Positions 20,047-30,425 of a DNA stretch of 64,000 bases are shown here, in pieces. Origin of the DNA: Charina bottae (Eukaryota; Chordata; Lepidosauria; Squamata; Charinaidae). The stretch's first letter is position 1; the number at the start of each line of letters is the position of its first letter. The DNA lies in assembly GCA_023362775.1 (NCBI GenBank), contig JALMGJ010000006.1:14520001-14584000 (forward strand). Reading direction: 5' to 3'. The notes under the pieces are model-generated. The model was not told the DNA's origin. It was given only the letters and a program-made list of their open reading frames with translations, and did no database searches. Made by a program: the position numbers and the translations under genes.

Positions 20047-22505
20047 GATAGTTAGAGTTAGTCTCTTAGGACTGTCAAGATAAATATCTGATAAAAAGTG
20101 AAGGGTAACAAGGCGAAGTGGGTCAAGGGACATGTGGCCATACAGAACAGCATACCTAATACATACCTTACTAAGAGGCTATGAATGCAAAGATACTATC
20201 AGGTATTCACAAGACCCATTCACATGAGAATCCATACAAGCCTGAGTGGTGTGAACTTTTCTTGTGTAACTAGGGTCACCTATGGTGGACATTGAGGAGG
20301 AGGATCTGTATGCATGTCCTCTTCAATGTTGGGTTTCTGAACATGCCTGAGATTTTACGTCCTAAGCCACCAGGATGTCATTTCCTACTTCACTCCAGAT
20401 GGGGGGTTTTGGAAAGAAAAGAAGTCACACAAATTTAAACCAAGAAACAAAAGGGCAAGGCAGAATCAGATTTGAGTTCATTAAAGCTTATGCTCGGTTT
20501 TAAAATGGTAGCTTAATTTTTTCCTTCTTCAGAAGCAATTTGAGAAGGAAGGGAATGTGCTCTTGATCAGAAGTGGGCAACATGTGCCCTCTGGATTCTG
20601 CTGAAATGTTGTAATTTTCCAAAGGGTTTGTGATCTGAGCTGCAGTCAGCACCAAACACCAAGTCTTGTTTTTGCTGACTGAACAGAGTGTCTCCATATC
20701 TGCTTGAAAATATATAGACAGTTTGATTTCAGTGTTGTCCATCCAGTGATGTCCATGCATAGAGAGTTATCTTTTAGGTTATTGGAAGAAGATGTGTGCT
20801 AGAGACATTGAATTTTCATCACAAAATTCTATTTGTCTGTCTCCTGCTTCATTTCCTGCTCCAAGGCCATTTCCCCCCTGTTTTTCCAGATGCTATTTCG
20901 GATCAAGACAATGAAGTTTTAGATTATAAACAAATGAACCAACAAAACCTAGGGCACACACCTATTCTCTCAGATCTGGCCCTGAAAATGGAGGAAAAAA
21001 ATCATTTCCAAAATCTGTAGAGTAGAACAAACTGCAGCACATAAGCCTGGAGTTTGCCTAGTTTGGGTTGAACTAAAAAAAGAAACATTGTCACTTTTGA
21101 ATTGTGAGAATTCAGGTTTCCTATATTAGTTTATATTTTCTTAGTAAGCTCCCTCCCATATTATGTTGATAGAGGTCTTTCCCTTTATTTAACTGTACCC
21201 AGTCCTCCTCTGAAGGGAGTCCATGTATGTAGCCAGAATCCTTGACAATGATCACTTAAGTCAAACAAACACCTATCACTTGATTATACCTCCCCTAGTA
21301 AGAATTGGTGTCTGAGCCCCCTGAGACACCATACAATCTTTCTTCCTTTCTGTTGGTTATGACTTAGCCATCATTGCAATCTCATGCATTCATTGGTTAC
21401 CAAATTAAATAATTCTGTGTCTTTTGTCCATGTTAGGAGGTACAGCTGTTAAGCGGGACTTTTTTTTCCTGTTAAAAGACTTAAATGCAACAAATACAGC
21501 ATGACCTTGAGCTGAAAAGAAAGATGTATGTAGAGAAGAGAGAAAAGGTCTTTTTTCTAACAAAAGCAGAGAGATTTCATAATTCAATTACCAGCCTGTT
21601 CAAAATGGCTGTTATACAAAATCTACAAGTCATTCAAATTATAGAAGTTCTGCAAAGGTTAGACGTCCCCACCCCCACAGAAACATACTTCATCTCTCTC
21701 CTTTTAGGAAAGACAGATTGCAGATATATTGTAAATTAGGAATGTCATGGCTAAATATGATGGGTCTATGGGACTTCTGAAAGAAAGGACAGAATTGGTT
21801 TTACAGTTTTCACAATGACTGAAAACAACAGGCTTCAGAGAACAGTAGGGCCATCTTCCCCAACCAACTGCCCTCCATACTGCGTAATGTGCCGAGGACG
21901 TCTTGCATGGCGTAGGAATTCTGGGAGTTGTGGTCCAACACAACTGAACAGCAGCAGGTTGGAGAAAGCTGCCACAGGGGCATTACCTAATTAAAGAAAT
22001 CTTGCTCAATTCATCATATAACTTTTAGCCAATTAATTAACTTACAGTATATAGTTTTGTACATTTTTGGACATGGGTTAAATAAGATCTAACCTGCAAT
22101 ATCTATCTGTAACAATATATGATGATGTCAAAATGATATGTGCACAATGACATCCTTATGCAAGGGATACAATTCTGCCATGATGTCTGACAAAACCATG
22201 TGTCACTTGCATGATGATGATATGACATCTGTGTTGTCATTTGTCCCACTTGCCCCCCCCCCAACACATGGCTTCATTTTTAGATTATCAGTAGTAGACA
22301 TGAAATCTTACAACAGGCATTCCTTCCTATATGAATAAGAAGGGAGAATGTCTCTTTTCAGTTGATGCTTGCTATCAGCAGCTTATGCATATTAAGAATA
22401 ATATGCTTTTTTAATCTACCCAGTTAATCATAGCAGTTTTCCCCTTATTAAATATTTTCTTTAATTACTTGATTAATTGGTTGAATTAAACACTGCAGTT
22501 CTACT
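20047..22505. other. Mostly unrecognised, with two MITE-like remnants
   Basis: Around 20568-20690 (GAAGTGGGCAACATGTGCCC, TCTGGATTCTGCTGAAATGT) and at 21849-21972 (TCTTCCCCAACC ... GGTTGGAGAAAG, with GGAATTCTGGGAGTTGTGG) are hAT-MITE-like pieces. Elsewhere nothing is recognised; frames at 20500-21020, 21405-21943 and 22138-22338 carry no motifs. Confidence 0.45.
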
Positions 22506-23455
22506 TTCTTTTTAGATTTTTTTAATCCTGCCTTTATTATTTTTTATAAATAACTCAAAATGGGGAACATACCTAATACTCCTTCCTCCTCCTATTTGCC
22601 CAACAACAACCTTGTGAGGTTAGTTGGGCTGAGAGAGAGTGACTGGCCCAAGGTCACCCAGCTGGCTTTCATGCCTAAGGCAGGACTAGAACTTGGACTC
22701 CTGGTTTGCTATTGGCTCCTTCCTAGGGCCGAGAGAGAGTGACTGGCCCAAGGTCACCCAGCCGGCTTTCAGGCCTAAGGCCGGGCTAGAACTCTCAGTC
22801 TCCTGGTTTGCCATTGGCTCCTTCCTAGGGCTGAGAGAGAGTGACTGGCCCAAGGTCACCCAGCCGGCTTTCAGGCCTAAGGTGGGACTAGAACTCTCAG
22901 TCTCCCGGTTTGCTATTGGCTCCTTCCTAGGGCTGAGAGAGAGTGACTGGCCCAAGGTCACTCAGCCAGCTTTCATGTCTAAGGCAGGACTAGAACTCTC
23001 AGTCTCCTGGTTTGCCATTGGCTCCTTCCTAGGGCTGAGAGAGAGTGACTGGCCCAAGGTCACCCAGCCGGCTTTCAGGCCTAAGGTGGGACTAGAACTC
23101 TCAGTCTCCCGGTTTGCTATTGGCTCCTTCCTAGGGCTGAGAGAGAGTGACTGGCCCAAGGTCACTCAGCCAGCTTTCATGTCTAAGGCAGGACTAGAAC
23201 TCAGACTCCTGGTTTCCCATTGGCTCCTTCCTAGGGCTGAGAGACAGGGACTGGCCCAAGGTCACCCAGCCGGCTTTCAGGCCTAAGGTGGGACTAGAAC
23301 TCTCAGTCTCCCGGTTTGCTATTGGCTCCTTCCTAGGGCTGAGAGAGAGTGACTGGCCCAAGGTCACTCAGCTGGCTTTCATGCCTAAGGTGGGACTAGA
23401 ACTCCCAGTCCCCTGGTTTCTAGCCCAGCACCTTAACCACTGGACCAAATTGGCT
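22506..23455 (-). mobile_element. MIR-like SINE with internal tandem array (8 units of ~102 bp)
   Basis: The SINE tail (ATCCTGCCTTTATTATTTTT, AATACTCCTTCCTCCTCC) leads into eight repeats of GGGCTGAGAGAGAGTGACTG...GGTTTGCCATTGGCTCC. GACTGGCC starts at 22641, 22741, 22843, 22945, 23047, 23149, 23249 and 23351, so the period is mostly 102 bp. After the last unit the SINE finishes normally with GGTTTCTAGCCCAGCACC and CTTAACCACTGGACCAAATT. Units differ by a few bases, with higher-order similarity between alternate ones. The 34-codon period keeps spurious long frames open on both strands. Confidence 0.85.
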
Positions 23456-23465
23456 TGTATGCTAA

Positions 23466-23686
23466 GGTAAGGGGTTTCTTAGCTTCCACACAATCCTTAT
23501 CGAACCAAGGCTTCGAAGCGATGATAGGCCTCTTAGTTGAGAAGTTAGGGTCACGTGCCAATAGCGGTTGTAACTTTTGTACTAGATTTTTATATAATTC
23601 TGGTAGATTTTGAGAGGAGTTGGCTGATATGAAGGCTGACTGAATTATTTGAAAGTTATCCTCTGCTAAAACACCCCTTGGGTGGC
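23466..23686 (-). mobile_element. LINE fragment (linker between endonuclease and RT)
   Basis: The minus-strand frame encodes NFQIIQSAFISANSSQNLPE and RPIIASKPWFDKDCVEAKKP. The KPWFDKDC pattern is typical of the endonuclease-RT linker of many non-LTR retrotransposons. Family not assignable. It lies between two array-bearing SINE pieces. Confidence 0.5.
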
Positions 23687-23886
23687 CCAAGGTCACCCAG
23701 CTGGCTTTGTGCCTAAGGTGGGACTAGAACTCTCAGTCTCCTGGTTTGCCATTGGCTCCTTCCTAGGGCTGAGAGACAGGGACTGGCCCAAGGTCACCCA
23801 GCCGGCTTTCATGCCTCAGGCGGGACTAGAACTCTTGGTCTCCTGGTTTCTAGACTGAGGCCTTAACCACTACACCAAACTGGCTC
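23687..23886 (-). mobile_element. MIR-like SINE piece with two array units
   Basis: Two units (GGCCCAAGG at 23684 and 23784 region) with the same GGTTTGCCATTGG junction, then the normal SINE end CTTAACCACTACACCAAACT. Either a second SINE or the rest of the first one split by the LINE fragment. Confidence 0.7.
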
Positions 23887-25159
23887 TTAATTAATCAATT
23901 AATCAATCTCAAATCCACCTAAGCTACAGTTTTTCAACACAGCACAATGAACCTCAGTTAGTTATTACTATTAGTTGATGTTTGATACATGCATTATCTC
24001 AATAGCATACAGGATGTGCTGCAGAGAAATGTACTCAGTAAACAGAACAATTTGTCCCCAAGAATACAACACGGAACCAAACAATGAGAAAATAGCCTTT
24101 GTAAAAAACGTTTTAAATAGATATTATTCTCCAACCCTCAAAGTTCAGGACTTGAGAAGTTCCTGGATGCTTGTAACACAGTCCAACAGAGCAAGAAAAT
24201 AGATGGGCAGCCGGTTGAACAAGAGTGTTTGAATAATCCAATACGAGAAGTAGAAATGTGATAAACATCAGCAAATGATGCAGGCAGAGGCGGTGCAGGT
24301 ATTGTACTTATTACCGAATATTGAAGTATTATATTACTTATTTAAAAGGTACAGTTCGAGGGTACACCTGCCCTGCAGCATTCATATAGAAATGCTCAGA
24401 AATACATCTTGCGTTACTGCAGATGCAGCAGACAAAACTGAACAAATCAGCAATACTTTGAGAGGGAGTGGAAGACTGACAGTTAATTGTTTGTTTTTAA
24501 AAAGCAGGACTTCGGGTTAGAAGCAGAATCTCATGCAGAAAAAGGGAAGAAACAGACAAAATGGGAGAGGCATGTTTCTGCATTAGACCTGGCCAATTAA
24601 ACGGGGAGACATTTCCTTGGATTCTGGACAGATTTTCTGCCCCACCTGAAGTCAGAGGTATCTGCAGTGGGAAGAAGCCAAGATGGAAGACCATACAATT
24701 GAAGCCCGCCCCTTTTTTTGTGTGGTGCCGTGCAGGCAACACCCATTAAAAACAGGTGGGGCTTTGATTACACAGTTGTGGATGCCATCTTGACCTTGCT
24801 GATCCTGCCTGACATGGTAGCCAGAGAAAGTGAATAAATGAATGGGAAGCTCCCATTTTGCAAATCCAAGCACTAGCTGGTACATCATCTTTACTGACAG
24901 GAATGTCCTATGGGACCCACATAGAGTCCTTAGCCACCTGCAGTCTGTTGGGCTCTTGGTGTTCTTTGAGTTTGCTTGTTGTCCTACCAACATTCCATTA
25001 CCAAACGTGGTAACATACAACTCCCCACATCTGCAATTTTGGTTAAAATAAATACATTCTAATGAAAAATCAAAACCAAAAGCATACATTATAAGATGGT
25101 CATATACACTGGAAGGCACACATTCCAAAAACATAATTAAAGAATAATTGCTCACCTAC
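23887..25159. other. No feature recognised
   Basis: No known element. The frame 24652-25155 (minus, 167 codons) has no recognisable domain and poor coding character; 24561-24749 likewise. Confidence 0.4.
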
Positions 25160-25280
25160 AGGAATAGTCATGGCAGACTTGGGCCCAAGGCTTGGTGAAA
25201 TAGCCAAGCCTTCACAGACTTTCTGAAGCGCAGAAGAAAGGGGCTAGTATCTGAGAAGGCCCATTTCTGTCAGCCCAATA
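25160..25280 (-). mobile_element. L2-type LINE piece (left of MITE)
   Basis: GCCAAGCCTTCACAGACTTT and GGGGCTAGTATCTGAGAAGG correspond to the L2 C-terminal region in antisense; continues after the MITE. Confidence 0.45.
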
Positions 25281-25512
25281 TACAGGTAGTCCTCATTTAG
25301 CAAGCACAATTGGGACCAGCAACTCAGTCATTAAGTGAAGTGGTCGCTATATGAAACCTCAACTGTGTTTATGATCTTACTTCAGCTTTCCTTTGCGTTA
25401 CAGACCTACAAAGGTTGTAAATGCGAGCATTGGTCACAAAGTTACTTTTTCCACCATTGTAACTCTGAATGGTCACTAAACAAGGCAGTCACTAAATGAA
25501 GACTACCTACAT
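25281..25512. mobile_element. MITE with CAGGTAGTC termini
   Basis: Left end TACAGGTAGTCCTCATTTAG and right end TGAAGACTACCTACA are imperfect inverted repeats. Internal CAATTGGGACC and TCACTAAATG are typical of a squamate MITE family with this terminus. It splits an L2 copy. Superfamily not assigned. Confidence 0.6.
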
Positions 25513-26255
25513 GGCAATCTCTGATTGAGTGGAACACATAAACAGCCTGCCCTACTAGATTTCATCAGGCAGGAAGAAGACAGTCCTGCAGATATCCAGA
25601 CCTTGAACCATGAGGGGCAACCATGATAAACATCACCTTGAACTGTACTCAGATACTAACTGGTAATCGGTGCATATCACTATCACCCCCATACAGATTT
25701 CTAAAATTTATTTATCCTTCAACTTTTATCACCGCACCATCTCCCCCAAGGGGACTCTGGGTGGTTTACAATACAACAATTAAAATTTATAAATATAACT
25801 ACAATATAAAATACAATTCTAACCGTTACAATACTAATAAATTAAATATAAAATCCAGTAGGTGATAGACATTATTTTAAAAGGGCTCTATGGCACCAGC
25901 CATCCCCAGGAGGAACTGTTCCCATTCCCATCCCACGCGAGGCGGCAAAACCAGGTCTTTAAATTCTTCCGGAAGGACAGGAGCGATGGGGCCTGCCTCA
26001 CCTCGGGGGCAGAATGTTCCAGAGAGTAGGTGCCACCACGGAAAAGGCCCGCCTTCTGGACCCCGCCAAATGAAACTCCCTTGACGACGGGGTCCGAAGC
26101 ATGCCCTCTCTACATGAACGAGTGGGACGATTTGAAGTTATGGGGATGAGACGGTCCCTCAAGTAGCCTGGTCCCATGCCATGTAGGGCTTTAAAGGTCA
26201 TAACCAACACCTTGAATTTCACCCGGAAGCTGGATACTATTTCCACCATTCTCTC
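25513..26255 (-). mobile_element. L2/CR1-type LINE 3' ends
   Basis: Up to about 25680 is the continuation of the split copy. From 25700 a fresher copy begins: 3' UTR (CCCCAAGGGGACTCTGGGTG, then AT-rich), then a minus-strand frame reading VEIVSSFRVKFKVLVMTFKA, LHGMGPGYLRDRLIP and RRRAFSVVAPTLWNILPP (26249-25998), the RT C-terminus of L2-type LINEs. About 80 clean codons, truncated at the 5' side. Confidence 0.8.
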
Positions 26256-26345
26256 ACTCAGGTTTCATCCCAAATTACTTTTATTTTTAAATGCAGCTGT
26301 TCTCATGGAAGCTCTTTGCTTAGGCCTCTTCATCCACTTCCCAAA

Positions 26346-26578
26346 CAATTTTTGTTGTTGTTTATTCGTTCAGTCGCTTCCGACTCTTCGTGACTTCATG
26401 GACCAGCCCACGCCAGAGCTTCCTGTCGGCCGTCACCATCCCCAGCTCCCCCATGGTCGAGTCCGTCACCTCCAGAATATCGTCCATCCATCTTGCCCTT
26501 GGTCGGCCCCTCTTCCTTTTGCCTTCCACTTTCCCCAGCATCAGCATCTTCTCCAGGGTATCCTGTCTTCTCAATTCT
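26346..26578 (-). mobile_element. BovB fragment, 3' end only
   Basis: Minus-strand frame 26574-26362 reads MRRQDTLEKMLMLGKVEGKR and TADRKLWRGLVHEVTKSRKR, identical in most positions to the end of the BovB at 12.6-12.85 kb; tail GTTGTTGTT. Only ~230 bp. Confidence 0.9.
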
Positions 26579-26719
26579 TAATTCCCCTCAAAAATTAAAC
26601 TGCATGGTTTTTCTGGCTTTTTAAATCTTAACCGTTCCTTGCTGTCTTGGACTGCAACCTTTGCAACTATCTATATCATCTCATTGTCTTGTCCTTACTT
26701 TTGGGAGCAATTATTCTCT
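26579..26719. other. No feature recognised
   Basis: Short AT-rich spacer. Confidence 0.4.
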
Positions 26720-26826
26720 TACCATATATACTTGCCGATAAGCCAAGAATTTTAGGTGCCAAAGTACACCCAAAATATTGGGCTCAGCTTATCCATGGAT
26801 GGACTTATCTACAAGTATATATGGTA
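26720..26826. mobile_element. Short MITE with TA-flanked 13-15 bp inverted termini
   Basis: TACCATATATACTTG at 26720 and its reverse complement at 26812-26826. Ends abut TA dinucleotides, as in Tc1/mariner-type insertions. Internal repeats of GATAAGCC / GGCTTATC. 107 bp, no frame. Confidence 0.65.
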
Positions 26827-26850
26827 ATACTTTTTAAAAGTACCCATATA

Positions 26851-28677
26851 TCCCATATATACTCATGTATAAGCCCATCCACAGATAAGCAGACCCTCGA
26901 ATTTTTAACCAAAGTACCATGAAAAAAGCACCATCCACAGATAAGCCAATTGGGAAAATTAAAACATACGAAAATTTCAAGGATCGGCTTATCTGTGGAT
27001 GGGTTTATGTGTGTTGTTATTTATTCGTTCACTCGCTTCCGACTCTTCGTGACTTCATGGACCAGCCCACGCCAGAGCTTCCTGTCGGCCGTCACCATCC
27101 CCAGCTCCCCCATGGTTGAGTCTGTCACCTCCAGAATATCATCCATCCAACTTGCCCTTGGTCGGCCCCTCTTCCTTTTGCCTTCCACTTTCCCTAGCAT
27201 CAGCATCTTCTCCAGGGTATCCTGGCCAAAGTACTTCAGTTTTGCCTTTAATATCATTCCCTCAAGTGAGCAGTCTGGCTTTATTTCCTGGAGTATGGAC
27301 TGGTTTGGTCTTCTTGCAGTCCAAGGCACTCTCAGAATTTTCCTCCAACACCACAGTTCAAAAGCATCTATCTTCCTTCGCTCAGCCTTCCTTATGGTCC
27401 AGCTCTCACAGCCATAGGTTACTACAGCGAATACCATTGCTTTAATTATGTGGACCTTTGTTGTCAGTGTGATGTCTCTGCTCTTAACTATTTTATCAAG
27501 ATTTGCCATTGCTCTCCTCCCAAGAAGTAGACGTCTTCTGATTTCCTGGCTGCAGTCAGCGTCTGCAGTAATCTTTGCACCTAGAAATACAAAGTCTGTC
27601 ACTGCCTCCACTTTTTCTCCCTCTATTTGCCAGTTATCAATCAAGCTGGTTGCCATAATCTTGGTTTTTTTGAGGTTTAACTGCAACCCAGCTTTTGCAC
27701 TTTCTTCTTTCACCTTCGTCATAAGGCTCCCCCTCTTCGCTTTCAGCCATCAAAGTGGTATCATCTGCATATCTAAGATTGTTAATGTTTCTTCCAGCGA
27801 TTTTAACTCCAGCCTTGGATTCCTCAAGCCCAGCACATCACATGATGTGTTCTGCATACAGGTTGAATAGGTAGGGTGAGAGTATACAGCCCTGCCGTTC
27901 TCCTTTCCCAATCTTAAACCAGTCCGTTGTTCCATGCTCTGTTCTTACCGTTGCTACTTGGTCATTATACAGATTCCTCAGGAGGCAGACAAGATGACTT
28001 GGTATCCCCATACCACCAAGAACTTGCCACAATTTGTTATGATCCACACAGTCAAAGGCTTTAGAATAGTCAATAAAACAAAAATAGATGTTTTTCTGAA
28101 ACTCCCTGGCTTTCTCCATTATCCAGCGGATATTGGCAATTTGGTCTCTAGTTCCTCTGCCTTTTCTAAACCCAGCTTGTACATCTGGCAATTCTCGCTC
28201 CATGAATTGCTGGAGTCTACCTTGCAAGATCTTGAGCATTACCTTACTGGCATGTGAAATAAGTGCTACTGTTCGATAGTTTGAACATTCTTTAGTGCTT
28301 CCCTTTTTTGGTATGGGGATATAAGTTGATTTTTTCCAATCTGATGGCCATTCTTGTGTTTTCCAAATTTGCTGGCATATGGCATGCATCACCTTGACAG
28401 CATCATCTTGCAAGATTTTAAACAGTTCAGCTGGGATACCGTCGTCTCCTGCTGCCTTGTTATTAGCAATGCTTCTTAAGGCCCATTCAACCTCACTCTT
28501 CAGGATGTCTGGCTCTAACTCACTGACCACACCGTCAAAGCTATCTCCAATATTATTATCCTTCCTATACAGATCTTCCGTATATTCTTGCCACCTTTTC
28601 TTGATCTCTTCTGCTTCTGTTAGGTCCTTACCATCTTTGTTTTTGATCATACCCAGTTTATGTGTGAGTATATATGA
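26851..28677. mobile_element. Related MITE, split by BovB
   Basis: Left end CCATATATACTCATGTATAA, GCCCATCCACAGATAAGC; right end GCTTATCTGTGGATGGG then TTTATGTGTG, and after the BovB insertion AGTATATATGA. The terminal repeats pair over ~35 bp once the insertion and one 10-bp duplication are set aside. Same family as 26720-26826. Confidence 0.7.
27014..28656 (-). mobile_element. BovB LINE, 5'-truncated, 1.64 kb
   Basis: A 10-bp TSD (TTTATGTGTG) lies at 27004-27013 and 28657-28666. Minus-strand frames encode RT blocks KSTYIPIPKKGSTKECSNYR, LPDVQAGFRKGRGTRDQIAN, FIDYSKAFDCVDHNKLW and GCILSPYLFNLYAEHIM, then the C-terminus to VTKSRKRVNE. Breaks: a frameshift near 27.72-27.84 kb just after the YADD region, and a small in-frame loss where HIMRR is missing from the YFGH-motif. 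Very similar to the 9.6-kb copy. Confidence 0.9.
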
Positions 28678-29555
28678 TATATGTTTTCCCCCCTCATCCA
28701 CAGCCTCTTTCAGTTCATCATTCCAGCAATCATCTTTTTTCATACTTCTCATTAGTGAGCCTCCACACACTTCTGTGATACTCTGTAACATAATGCTTTT
28801 TTCTCTGTTCCAAACAGCATCAACATCCTTTTCTTACCTCCACTTTGTATTCAGTCTTCTGGGAGATTAGTTGATATACTAAACCATTTTTCATATAGGG
28901 TTTAATCATTCTATTTTCACTCTGATTTTTCATTTTTTTTTCTTCCATGTTCAGAAGATCCATTCCCAACAGTACCAAAAATGGACTGTCCCCTATTCAG
29001 AATACCTCAACACACTTGTATTCTTCACTAATTTTTACAATCTTTCATCATCAACAATCAAATCAATCATGCTTTTAGATTTATGCTCATCGCTTTGCCA
29101 TGTGTATGTATGAATAGACTTATGTTTAAACCATGTATCCAAAATGAACAGACCTTTTTCTAAACAGGCATTCACCAAACAGTAATCATTCTCATTCATC
29201 TTGAATCTTTGAATCACATTTTCTCTACTCTGTTGTTTCATTCTCACCTATCCATGAATGCCATCAAACAATAATTTTTCCCATGGATCAGGTTTATTCA
29301 GAATGTTGCAGAATTTTTTCCAAAACTCATCTCTGGTTTTTCCATTCATAATTAAATTCCCACCTTTACTTCCCTGAATGTCTTAATCAGTTCCATTCTT
29401 CATTCAGATTTATTATATCCTTCCTTTCTGTTAATTTCACAGACACACAACATATTGATTCTTCTTTTTCTCATTTCATTCATTAATTCATGCTCTTTAC
29501 CATGTATAACTTTAACGCTCCAGGATGCAATTTTCTATATGCCATGGTCACCCCC
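28678..29555 (-). mobile_element. Older non-LTR retrotransposon remnant (endonuclease and linker)
   Basis: Minus-strand pieces ACLEKGLFILDTWFKHKSIH, TYTWQSDEHKSKSMIDLIVD (29247-29035) are an APE-type endonuclease segment (the xTWxS..SxIDx pattern), and DDCWNDELKEAVDEG (near 28.73 kb) is the linker. Many stops. Distinct from BovB; clade uncertain. Confidence 0.55.
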
Positions 29556-30005
29556 AGACGTGCCTATAGATACTGACTATGTCACTTATCATGTCTTTGA
29601 TCATTGAGTGATTAGACACTCCTAACTTTTCAGACCTGTTAGGAAATAAAAATATACTAGGAACTACACAACCATTTTAATATGGAGAGACCCTTGTCAG
29701 ATTCCCCCACAATGCAATGAAGACATGAATGACCTGTGACCTTTAAGTTGGAACAACTGAATTCAGTTGTAAGTCCTCTGAGGTGAGGCACCACAAACTG
29801 TTTCCAGTTTGGAGGATTTACTTTCTGAAACAAGCAAACAAACAAACCCAAAAATGGCAAGGTCTGGGAGAAGGCTTGGCATAGTCCAGAAGGAGAAAAG
29901 AACATTCCAGAGTTCTCTTGAACATTTAATTCCTGAATTGCTGAGTTTTGCACACATCTAATAGTAGACTTTCCTTTCCTGGATCTATTTAAATAGAAGT
30001 CATGT
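29556..30005. other. No feature recognised
   Basis: No known repeat; minus frame 30118-29657 (153 codons) overlaps the LTR edge and has no recognisable domain. Confidence 0.4.
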
Positions 30006-30010
30006 GCTAC

Positions 30011-30280
30011 TGTAATGGTATGTGGGAATGACCTTGGGAGAGTGGGCCCAAAGACGCTGCCTAGGGAACGGTCAGATAAGAGACACCCTAGTCTGCAGCT
30101 GGATAGTGGGTGGGGCAAGAGCCTCAGAAGAGACCCTCCCTAATTTCTCAGGGGTAAAGATGATGGGAGGAGAATTGTACTGTACTGTACTGCGAGATTC
30201 TGTTAATGTAACCTTACAATAAAGTAGAATTAGCTGATCTGTTTTGTGTTTCCTGTCTGGTCTTCCTGGTAAGGCTGACA
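30011..30280. mobile_element. Solo LTR, copy 1
   Basis: 270 bp bounded by TG...CA (TGTAATGGTATG ... AAGGCTGACA) with a 5-bp duplication GCTAC at 30006-30010 and 30281-30285. Contains GAGATTCTGTTAATGTAACC and the poly(A) signal ACAATAAAG, so transcription runs left to right (plus). Homologous to 34738-35012. No internal retroelement remains, so it arose by LTR-LTR recombination. 5-bp TSD fits Gypsy-, BEL- or retrovirus-type elements. Confidence 0.7.
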
Positions 30281-30299
30281 GCTACAGATTCTACATTTA

Positions 30300-30425
30300 T
30301 CTAGGTGTTATCCTACATCAGCCTTCTCCTGCCAGTGGCTTCCTCCAGATGCATGAACTTCAATTCCCAGGATTCTCAGTAATGGCTGTGCTAACTGGGC
30401 ATGTCTGGGAGCTGTACTCTAGACA
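30300..30425. mobile_element. MITE remnant
   Basis: CTTCAATTCCCAGGATTC and GTCTGGGAGCTGTACTC resemble the palindromic hAT-MITE interior (AACTTCAATTCCCAG), but termini are lost. Confidence 0.35.

Noticed and set aside
22693..23286. 197-codon open frame with a repeated 34-residue motif
   Set aside because: It is a by-product of the 102-bp SINE array: the period is a multiple of three, so all frames without a stop in one unit stay open. The minus strand shows the same effect.
22641..23886. CRISPR-like array
   Set aside because: The units are ~102 bp and near-identical throughout, with no unique spacers, and they belong to a SINE in vertebrate DNA.
24652..25155. 167-codon minus-strand frame as a gene
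   Set aside because: No recognisable domain, no splice or promoter context, and overlapping frames on the other strand; length is within chance for 64 kb.
27838..28791. 317-codon frame as a single gene
   Set aside because: Its N-terminus comes from an older LINE remnant and MITE sequence, the rest from BovB; the joins coincide with the insertion boundary and TSD.
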